Positions 7,678 to 13,534 of a DNA stretch of 13,534 nt are shown here, one piece after another. How positions within the stretch are numbered: the stretch's first letter is position 1; every line of letters starts with the position of its first letter. Location of the stretch: NCBI GenBank assembly GCA_030614035.1, contig JAUWKW010000011.1, positions 1 through 13,534 on the forward strand, written 5' to 3'. The stretch comes from Chromatiales bacterium (lineage in GTDB: Bacteria > Pseudomonadota > Gammaproteobacteria > Steroidobacterales > GCA-2729495). Position numbers and translations under genes: made by a program. The notes beneath the pieces were generated by a model that saw only the letters and a program-made list of their open reading frames with translations, searched no databases and was not told where the DNA came from.

Positions 7678-7814
7678 CGGGCGGGGTCTCAATCAACTTG
7701 TGGTATACAGGAACCTTTAGCCGTCCGACATTATAGCTTGCGCTGCTTATGGCGCTGGTCTTAGACGGCCTAGGCGCAATCCTTTCTGGTTCGGAAATGT
7801 CGCTACACTGAACA
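7678..7814. promoter_or_regulatory. Divergent control region between mvaD and ispA
   Basis: These 137 bases must carry promoters for both the mevalonate pair and ispA. On the minus strand there is a perfect -10 box TATAAT (7735 to 7730) with no convincing -35 box; it would start transcription near 7723, about 46 bases before mvaD. On the plus strand the best -10 candidate is TACACT (7804-7809), which would start transcription almost at the ispA ATG. A six-base inverted repeat, GCCGTC at 7720-7725 and GACGGC at 7764-7769, flanks the TATAAT box and could be an operator, though it is short. Confidence 0.45.
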
Positions 7815-8705
7815 ATGTCACCACGTGAGCGAATTCAAGAATATCGTGCCCGCGTAGAGGAGATACTTGACAGGTACCTTCCCGATGCTGCGCTGCCGCC
7901 CGACCGGCTGCACAGCGCGATGCGATATTCGGTTTTGGGGGGCGGTAAACGGCTCCGACCAACACTCGTGTACGCAACCGGTGAGGCCCTGTCGGTGCGG
8001 CCGGCGATTCTGGATGCTCCTGCAGCAGCAGTCGAGCTATTGCATGCCTACTCCCTCGTACACGACGACCTGCCCGCGATGGACGACGACGACCTTCGCC
8101 GTGGCAAACCTACTACGCATCGGGAATACGGAGTAGCGACCGCTATACTCGCGGCAGATGCTTTGCAACCACTTGCGTTTAAGCTGATCTCCGCACATCC
8201 GCCTTTGCTGGATCAACCCGCTTTGCAGGTACAGATAATCAGGACGCTGGCCGATGCATGCGGGTCGAACGGCATGACCGGTGGTCAGGCAATCGATTTG
8301 GCTTCGGAAGGCCGGCAGCTGGATGCGGCTGAACTCGAGCACATGTACCGTCTAAAAACGGGTCGCTTGTTTCGCGCAAGCGTCATTAGCGCGGCATATT
8401 GTGCGGATGATATGAATGACCAAGCGTTGAATGACCTGGAATGCTTCATAGACGCGCTGGGACTCGCCTTTCAGATTCGCGACGACATTCTCGATGTTGA
8501 AGGGTCGACTGCACAAATAGGTAAACAGGCCGGTGCCGACGCCGCAAAGCGGAAGGCCACCTACCCGGCCCTGTTCGGGTTGGAATTTGCGCGCCAGCGT
8601 GCCGACGATTTACTTGCCAGAGCGCTGACGGCAATTGAGCGGTTTGGACGGGAAGCCAACATTCTGCGAGCTGTTGCAGAATACGTCGTTCGGCGCGAGG
8701 CATGA
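7815..8705 (+). CDS. ispA: Farnesyl diphosphate synthase (short-chain polyprenyl synthase)
   Basis: Condenses dimethylallyl and isopentenyl diphosphate to geranyl and then farnesyl diphosphate, the precursor of undecaprenyl lipid carriers and quinone side chains; cytoplasmic and Mg-dependent. The 296 residues are typical of IspA. Visible motifs are GGGKRLRP (42-49), the first Asp-rich motif HDDLPAMDDDD (83-93) with its two-residue insertion, RRGKPTTH, MTGGQAID (154-161), KTG (181-183) and the second Asp-rich motif FQIRDDILD (219-227). The residues before the first motif, HAYSLVHDD, are nearly those of E. coli IspA (HAYSLIHDD), which supports a C15 product. An in-frame TGA three bases before the ATG fixes the start, yet no ribosome-binding site precedes it. 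No dxs or xseB gene adjoins it, unlike the common MEP-type arrangement; it faces away from the mevalonate genes. Confidence 0.94.
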   Translation: MSPRERIQEYRARVEEILDRYLPDAALPPDRLHSAMRYSVLGGGKRLRPTLVYATGEALSVRPAILDAPAAAVELLHAYSLVHDDLPAMDDDDLRRGKPTTHREYGVATAILAADALQPLAFKLISAHPPLLDQPALQVQIIRTLADACGSNGMTGGQAIDLASEGRQLDAAELEHMYRLKTGRLFRASVISAAYCADDMNDQALNDLECFIDALGLAFQIRDDILDVEGSTAQIGKQAGADAAKRKATYPALFGLEFARQRADDLLARALTAIERFGREANILRAVAEYVVRREA

Positions 8706-8738
8706 TCGCATTGCCAACTTGTTTAGCTGATTGATCGG

Positions 8739-8764
8739 TGACAGCGGCGCCGAACTGTTAGAAT
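8739..8764 (+). promoter_or_regulatory. Candidate extended -10 promoter for the gspAB operon
   Basis: TGTTAGAAT at 8756-8764 is an extended -10 element (TG, one base, then TAGAAT with five of six matches). A poor -35 candidate, ending in TGACA at 8739-8743, lies 15 bases upstream, as extended -10 promoters tolerate. Transcription would start near 8771, about 25 bases before the gspA ATG. Consensus matching only. Confidence 0.4.
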
Positions 8765-8795
8765 AGCGGCAGTCAGGTGGCGCCGGACCCAAGGC

Positions 8796-10460
8796 ATGTA
8801 CACCAGTTTCTTTGGCTTAAACGAAAAACCCTTCTCGATTACCCCGGACCCGCGATACCTCTATATGAGCGAGCGGCATTCCGAAGCGCTCGCCCATCTT
8901 GTTTATGGAATTACGGAGAGCGGCGGCTTCATTCAGCTTACTGGAGAGGTAGGCACAGGAAAAACCACGCTAATACGCAGCCTGCTTCAGCAGTTACCCG
9001 AAAATACCGAAGTTGCATTAATTCTTAATCCCCAACTCTCCTGCATAGAGTTTCTGATTGCCATAATAGAAGACCTGCGGATCGGCCGGCCGAGTCGTAC
9101 CGCGAACGTCAAGTCTCTCATTACGGTGCTGAATCATTATTTGTTGAAAAATCACAGCAAGGGACGGCGCACTGTATTGATTGTCGACGAAGCGCAGAAT
9201 CTGACAGTTGACGTACTGGAACAAATCCGGCTGCTGACAAACTTGGAAACTGCTCGGCAGAAGCTGTTGCAGATCACCTTAATCGGCCAACCTGAATTGC
9301 GAAAATTGCTAAATCGGGACGATATGCGGCAGCTGGCCCAGCGCATCACTGCACGCTACCATCTGGAACCGTTATCCCGAGAAGAAACTTCCGCCTACAT
9401 CGAGCACCGCCTGAACGTTGCTGGCGCGACCGGATCAATCTTCACGGCCTCGGCCAGGGAGGAAGTTTTTCGTCATTCCGACGGTGTACCAAGAATCATC
9501 AACGTCGTCAGCGACCGCGCGCTATTGGGTGCATATACACAGGACCAGCCCGAAGTATCCCCGGCGCTGGTTCGTCTTGCTGCAGAGGAGGTCTACGACA
9601 CCGGCAAGCACAAGGGAAAATGGTGGCGAATCGCCGCTGCGGCGATTGCAATCGTCGCGGTGGCACTAGGCCTTGTCTGGACTGGAATTCGCATTGCTTC
9701 CGTCCCTACACTCGAAGCAGTGCCAACAGCCGGCGACGCGATTGCCGAAATAGACGTATCAAAGCCAGGCACCATCATATCGCCTAACCCTGCCGAGCCC
9801 GCAAACGGGGGCTCTGAGTCTGAAAATATTCGGCAACCGTTGGATGAAGTGCTACAGCGTCATGGTGGTGCCGCAACGTCCACCGATGCAGCCTTCGACA
9901 CTTTGTTCAGACTATGGGGTGTGGAACACCTACAGAACCCATCGAACGCCTGCGATCAGGCAGAGATGCACAATCTGTATTGTCTGTATCAACGCGGTTC
10001 CCTGTCGCAGGTACAGAGTCTTAATCGGCCGGTAATTCTGAGCCTGCGTGACAATTCCGGCTCGCCGCATCACGTTGTGCTACAAAGCATGGGTGACGAC
10101 CGAGGCACGATCGCTATTGGCAACAATACTTTTCCCGTGAGCCTGGGTGACGTCGGCGACCACTGGTTCGGCGAATATCTGTTGTTGTGGCGACCACAGA
10201 TAGGTGAACAGACATCGTTCTATCCGGGTATGCGCGATCCACGGGTCACCTGGTTGCGGGAAAGCCTGGCGGTCATTCAGGGTCGACCCATCGCACCGAT
10301 GAACTCGGATCACTATGATCAGGACCTCGAGGCTCGCGTGAAGGACTACCAGAAAAGTCGCCGCCTTGATGTTGATGGCCTGGTGGGCCAGCAGACTCAG
10401 ATAGCGATCAATTCCGATTTGGGCACGTCCGGCATTCCAAAGCTGGTAACGGTAAATTAA
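8796..10460 (+). CDS. gspA: GspA/ExeA: AAA+ ATPase with C39-like and peptidoglycan-binding domains
   Basis: An inner-membrane ATPase which, with GspB, helps the type II secretion secretin GspD cross peptidoglycan and assemble in the outer membrane. The 554 residues contain, in order: the family N-terminus MYTSFFGLNEKPFSITPDP; Walker A GEVGTGKTT (50-58); Walker B VLIVDEAQ with D131-E132; sensor-like IGQPELRKLL and the RITARYHLEPL region; one transmembrane helix at about 276-300, just after KWWR; an acidic linker; a peptidase C39-like domain (about 365-467); and a C-terminal peptidoglycan-binding domain (about 478-548) with DVDGLVGQQTQ. Cys386 and His425/426 may be leftovers of the C39 catalytic pair, but in ExeA this domain is not considered an active protease. 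It precedes gspB by five bases. The start ATG gives the exact family N-terminus; GGA at 8785-8787 is a weak ribosome-binding site. Confidence 0.93.
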   Translation: MYTSFFGLNEKPFSITPDPRYLYMSERHSEALAHLVYGITESGGFIQLTGEVGTGKTTLIRSLLQQLPENTEVALILNPQLSCIEFLIAIIEDLRIGRPSRTANVKSLITVLNHYLLKNHSKGRRTVLIVDEAQNLTVDVLEQIRLLTNLETARQKLLQITLIGQPELRKLLNRDDMRQLAQRITARYHLEPLSREETSAYIEHRLNVAGATGSIFTASAREEVFRHSDGVPRIINVVSDRALLGAYTQDQPEVSPALVRLAAEEVYDTGKHKGKWWRIAAAAIAIVAVALGLVWTGIRIASVPTLEAVPTAGDAIAEIDVSKPGTIISPNPAEPANGGSESENIRQPLDEVLQRHGGAATSTDAAFDTLFRLWGVEHLQNPSNACDQAEMHNLYCLYQRGSLSQVQSLNRPVILSLRDNSGSPHHVVLQSMGDDRGTIAIGNNTFPVSLGDVGDHWFGEYLLLWRPQIGEQTSFYPGMRDPRVTWLRESLAVIQGRPIAPMNSDHYDQDLEARVKDYQKSRRLDVDGLVGQQTQIAINSDLGTSGIPKLVTVN

Positions 10461-10465
10461 AGGCC

Positions 10466-11128
10466 ATGTCGTTCATTCTTGATGCGCTGCGTAAGTCGGA
10501 AAATGAACGCCGCAAGCATGCCCCACCCGAACATGCGGATGTTCGCATCATGCCCACGAGGCAGCACCGGAGCCCCTGGATTGCGCTAGTTGGCGTGCTT
10601 CTGGGTGTAAACGTCATCCTGTTGGCAATTTTCTGGTTTGGCTGGTATCGAAACTCGGATTCTGTCTCCGCTTCAAATGGTGCACCAGCCACATCGGGTG
10701 CGGTACCAAAATCTGACACTGGAATCGGCGCGTCTGCGTCAACAGAGGAATTGCGCATCCGAAATCTATCCGAAGAGGCCGGGAGGGGCGGGACCGGATC
10801 TTCTGCGGCTCCTTCGTCGGCGGCAAAGGGGTCTGGTGACATCGCTGCTCGGGTTGCACCAAGCGCACCCACGTCTGACGGAAACTCGGCCTACGCTAAT
10901 GTGCCAACAATGATGGAGGCCATCGTCTCCGGCATTCTTTCAGTGCCACCATTACATCTCGACATTCACGTATACAGCCCTTCGCCCGCGGAGCGATTCG
11001 TGTTTATCAACATGGCCAAATACCGTGAAGGTGAACGATTGCAGGAGGGTCCTTCTGTGGAAGAGATTACCGAGTCAGGCGTCATAATGATTCATCAGGG
11101 CAGCCGTTTTCTGTTGAGCAGAGAATAA
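10466..11128 (+). CDS. gspB: GspB/ExeB: type II secretion secretin-assembly protein
   Basis: Partner of GspA in the inner membrane for placing the secretin. The 220 residues begin with the diagnostic cytoplasmic motif MSFILDALRKSENERR. One transmembrane helix follows (about 37-60, rich in Leu/Val/Trp), then a low-complexity Ser/Ala/Gly/Pro periplasmic linker (about 62-145). The C-terminal T2SSB domain (about 160-218) contains LDIHVYS, RFVFINMAKYREGERLQEG and GVIMIHQGSRFLL. This last portion resembles the homologous region of GspC-like proteins. The gene follows gspA by five bases and precedes the DAK2-DegV gene by 16, so the three probably share a transcript. Length and layout are normal; only the linker varies in this family. 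Confidence 0.92.
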   Translation: MSFILDALRKSENERRKHAPPEHADVRIMPTRQHRSPWIALVGVLLGVNVILLAIFWFGWYRNSDSVSASNGAPATSGAVPKSDTGIGASASTEELRIRNLSEEAGRGGTGSSAAPSSAAKGSGDIAARVAPSAPTSDGNSAYANVPTMMEAIVSGILSVPPLHLDIHVYSPSPAERFVFINMAKYREGERLQEGPSVEEITESGVIMIHQGSRFLLSRE

Positions 11129-11144
11129 ACGGCCTGAGAGTTGA

Positions 11145-13007
11145 ATGAATTCAGGCCCACACGCCAGCATCAGATACCTGGACGGTCACCGCCTCAAACG
11201 GAGTGTTTTCGCGGGCTTCGAGCGCATCGTCGCCGAGCAGGAACCGCTGAACCGAATCAACGTTTTTCCCGTTCCAGACGGCGACACGGGCACGAACCTC
11301 ACACTTACCGTCGCCGCGATTACCGATGCGTTGCACCAATTTGATTCACGGCATGTCGGCGAGTTGCTGACCCGCGTTGCAGATGCCGCGCTGGATGGAG
11401 CCAGAGGCAACTCTGGTGCAATATTTGCGCAATTCTTTCAGGGTTTGGCCGATGCCCTCGGTGACCGAGAAAAAATCGATGTCGCTGAATTTGCCGCTGC
11501 ATTAAAAGCCGCCGACGAATACGCCCGCACCGCTCTTAGTTCGCCGAAGGAAGGCACAATTATCACTGTCATCGGCGCCTACGCGGAAGCGATCCGGGAT
11601 TGCATAGAAACGGATGGATCAGGCGACTTCGCCACGGTTTCGCATACGGGGCTTGAGGCAGCCCAGAAATCGCTGCAGGCTACCACCGATCAGCTAGAGG
11701 AGCTCCGGCGAGCCGGTGTGGTCGATGCCGGGGCCAGGGGTTTCGTCGTGATGCTGGAGGGCATCGAGGCATTTCTGCAGCAGGGCTCGCTGACTTCCGC
11801 AACCGAGCCAAGCAAACTCTCGGTGGCAAACCTATCAACCCCGAATGCCGCTCAATGGAGCGGAACCGTTGATCATCGCTATTGCACGGAGTGCGTGCTG
11901 AACGGCCAAAATATCGATCTCCGCAAGTTGCGCGAATCCCTGGCAGAACTCGGCAGCAGTCTGGTCGTCGCGGGCAGCCAGAATAAAATCAAGATTCACA
12001 TTCACGTTGATGAGCCTTCAACCGTGTTTGATGTCGCCTCGAATTTTGGCACCGTCAGTGATCAAAAGGCCGACGATATATTGCAGCAGGCCGAGACGAT
12101 GCGCCTGGCCGCAAAGCGTATCGCCATCGTAACCGATTCCGCTGCGGACATGCCCGACTCGGCCATACACGATCTGGATATTCACATCGTGTCGTTGCGA
12201 ATCAGTTTTGGCAGCGAAACCCATCTCGATAAGGTGGGCCTGACTCCCGAGCAATTCTTTCGGGAGTTGGTAAGCAATCCCGAGCGTGCGCGGACTTCGC
12301 AGCCGGCCCCGGGTGATTTCAGGCGCATGTATGACTATCTCGGATCTCATTTTCAACATGTCATCTCGATCAGTCTGACTAAGAAGGTCAGTGGTACCTG
12401 GCAGGCTGCCGTCACGGCCGCACACCGGGCGCAAAGGTCGGACCGGATTACCGTTGTCGACAGCCGGAACGTATCGCTGGGACAGGGACTTATCGCAATG
12501 CATGCCGCTGAATGTGTCCGGGCCGGTTACCCGCTTGACGATGTACTCGCATCGGTGGGCGAGATTGCCGCGCAGACGCGCACCTATGGCCTCGTGACGG
12601 ATTTGAGCTATGCAGTGCGGGGCGGCCGCATCAGACCTTCGATCAAGTGGCTGGCCGATCGACTGCGACTGACGCCAATACTGAGCAACTCCGTTGACGG
12701 AACGATCGGAGTCAGAAATTTCATGGCCGGCCGTCGGGATTTGCTGCGTCGCTTCGCACGTCACGTTGCCCGACGAGCGCAGCGGGGAAAGATGTATCGG
12801 GTGGCGATTGGCCATGCCAATTGTCGAGACGATGCCGACCGGCTGCGTGAGGAGCTGCTGGACAAACTACCCGGCATCGAAGCGAGCTATGTAACGGAGC
12901 TCGGCTCGGCCCTCGGTGTACACGCCGGTCCGGGTGCGCTGGTGGTGTCCCTTCAGGAATACCGGCCATTGAGCAGTAACGGCCGCAGTGAAGGCCAAGC
13001 TAGCTAA
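11145..13007 (+). CDS. DAK2-DegV fusion: putative fatty-acid kinase (FakA-FakB-like)
   Basis: This 620-residue protein joins what Gram-positive bacteria encode as two: the kinase FakA and its fatty-acid-binding partner FakB (DegV family), which together make acyl-phosphate from free fatty acids. Residues about 10-205 are the DAK2 kinase domain, with NVFPVPDGDTGTN (D45 and D47 for Mg-ATP) and GARGNSG (85-91). Residues about 240-315 resemble the FakA middle domain (YCTECVLNG, LVVAGSQNKIKIHIHVDEP). Residues 325-612 are a DegV domain with IVTDSAADMP, TSQP (T384, S385), SGTWQ (S416), GGRI (R495) and HAGPG (H593), matching the residues that hold the fatty-acid carboxylate in FakB. Kinase activity is inferred from intact motifs. 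GAG-type bases at 11136-11140 form its ribosome-binding site. It sits 16 bases after gspB, with no evident link to secretion. Confidence 0.9.
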   Translation: MNSGPHASIRYLDGHRLKRSVFAGFERIVAEQEPLNRINVFPVPDGDTGTNLTLTVAAITDALHQFDSRHVGELLTRVADAALDGARGNSGAIFAQFFQGLADALGDREKIDVAEFAAALKAADEYARTALSSPKEGTIITVIGAYAEAIRDCIETDGSGDFATVSHTGLEAAQKSLQATTDQLEELRRAGVVDAGARGFVVMLEGIEAFLQQGSLTSATEPSKLSVANLSTPNAAQWSGTVDHRYCTECVLNGQNIDLRKLRESLAELGSSLVVAGSQNKIKIHIHVDEPSTVFDVASNFGTVSDQKADDILQQAETMRLAAKRIAIVTDSAADMPDSAIHDLDIHIVSLRISFGSETHLDKVGLTPEQFFRELVSNPERARTSQPAPGDFRRMYDYLGSHFQHVISISLTKKVSGTWQAAVTAAHRAQRSDRITVVDSRNVSLGQGLIAMHAAECVRAGYPLDDVLASVGEIAAQTRTYGLVTDLSYAVRGGRIRPSIKWLADRLRLTPILSNSVDGTIGVRNFMAGRRDLLRRFARHVARRAQRGKMYRVAIGHANCRDDADRLREELLDKLPGIEASYVTELGSALGVHAGPGALVVSLQEYRPLSSNGRSEGQAS

Positions 13008-13010
13008 AAC

Positions 13011-13534
13011 TCAATCTGCTCGTTCAATCAGTGTGGGGCCCTGGTTTGCCGGATTGTTCACGGTCCGGTTGACTGGCCATGCCTGAATGTCCTCGTCGTC
13101 ATAGGATTTCAGCATCGCAATCAGCGCGTCAGGGTCGCGTTCTGCTTGAATCCAGTCGGTCGCTGTGGGCGCATCGAGGATTACGGGCATACGGTCATGA
13201 AGCTTGCCGATCGACTTGCTCGCCGTTGTTGTAATGATGGCGCATGTCTCCAGCGGGGGTTGATCAGTTTTGTCCCAGCTCTCCCATAAGCCCGCCATGG
13301 CAAACGGGCGATCGGTCTTAAGCGAAATAAAATACGGCGTCTTGCGCCCGTCTTCAGCGTGCCATTCATAAAAACCGTCGGCCAGGATCACGCACCGACG
13401 GCGTTTGAACGCTTGGCGAAATGCCGGTTTCTGGGCGACCGTCTCGGCGCGAGCGTTGATCATCCGGGCACCGATCGCAGCATCCTTCGCCCAGAAGGGT
13501 ACCAGCCCCCATTTGAGCATCGCCGCCTCCGGTT
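13011..13534 (-). CDS. SRAP/HMCES-family (YedK-like) abasic-site protein, N-terminus cut by the window
   Basis: SRAP proteins bind abasic sites in single-stranded DNA and form a DNA-protein crosslink through their second residue, Cys2. Here about 173 residues are visible; the frame stays open to the right edge (P-E-A-A before MLKWGLVPFWAKD), so the ATG at 13520 is internal and the true N-terminus with Cys2 lies outside. Conserved parts present are WGLVPFWAKD, MINARAETV (substrate Asn), the RRRCVILADGFYEW block with the catalytic Glu of FYEW, and LHDRMPVIL with the active-site His. The C-terminal WPVNRTVNNPANQGPTLIE is also normal for the family. It stops at TGA (13013-13011), three bases from the stop of the convergent DAK2-DegV gene, leaving no room for a terminator outside coding sequence. 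Confidence 0.93.
   Translation of the reverse strand, partial: PEAAMLKWGLVPFWAKDAAIGARMINARAETVAQKPAFRQAFKRRRCVILADGFYEWHAEDGRKTPYFISLKTDRPFAMAGLWESWDKTDQPPLETCAIITTTASKSIGKLHDRMPVILDAPTATDWIQAERDPDALIAMLKSYDDEDIQAWPVNRTVNNPANQGPTLIERAD

Noticed and set aside
9894..10200. Active C39 peptidase within GspA
   Set aside because: A Cys and His pair can be pointed to, but the surrounding C39 motifs are degraded and the ExeA family domain is regarded as non-proteolytic.
12018..12815. 265-codon open frame on the minus strand inside the DAK2-DegV gene
   Set aside because: It is antisense to well-conserved DegV coding sequence, and its composition (Arg/His/Ser-rich) is that of a shadow frame.

Overview
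The window is chromosomal DNA of ordinary density from what is most likely a gammaproteobacterium. The evidence is a FadE-type acyl-CoA dehydrogenase, an ExeA/GspA-GspB pair of the type II secretion system, an IspA-type farnesyl diphosphate synthase, a DUF4399 lipoprotein and a DAK2-DegV fusion. The unusual trait is two lower mevalonate-pathway genes; most gammaproteobacteria use the MEP route instead, with Legionella and Coxiella as known exceptions. I cannot name the genus. No mobile elements, CRISPR arrays, rRNA or tRNA genes were seen.

Layout, left to right. (1) 1-425: the 3' end of an EAL cyclic-di-GMP phosphodiesterase gene whose 5' part lies outside. (2) 426-743: a 318-base non-coding stretch with a candidate promoter and two adjacent strong stem-loops, followed by a small exported two-cysteine protein (744-1085). 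(3) 1225-2202: type 2 malate dehydrogenase, preceded by a nested stem-loop. (4) 2411-4984: FadE, probably starting at TTG and carrying an odd lysine-rich C-terminal tail. (5) 5081-5560: a DUF4399 lipoprotein. (6) On the minus strand, 7677 to 5654: diphosphomevalonate decarboxylase then phosphomevalonate kinase, overlapping by ATGA. (7) Divergent from these, 7815-8705: IspA. (8) 8796-13007: gspA, gspB and a DAK2-DegV (FakA-FakB-like) fusion, closely spaced and probably one operon. (9) 13011-13534, minus strand: a SRAP/HMCES-type protein cut by the window end.

Two functional themes emerge. The first is isoprenoid supply: MvaK2 and MvaD make isopentenyl diphosphate and IspA condenses C5 units to farnesyl diphosphate. 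The two transcription units face away from each other over about 137 bases, so they could share control. The second is fatty-acid handling: FadE opens beta-oxidation, while the DAK2-DegV fusion has the residues expected of a fatty-acid kinase and its lipid-binding partner in one chain. GspA and GspB are envelope proteins that help insert the type II secretion secretin; the remaining gsp genes are not in this window.

No clearly new multi-gene system was found. The observations most worth checking are the FakA-FakB fusion, the lysine-rich FadE tail, the mevalonate/IspA locus and the structured leader at 603-661.
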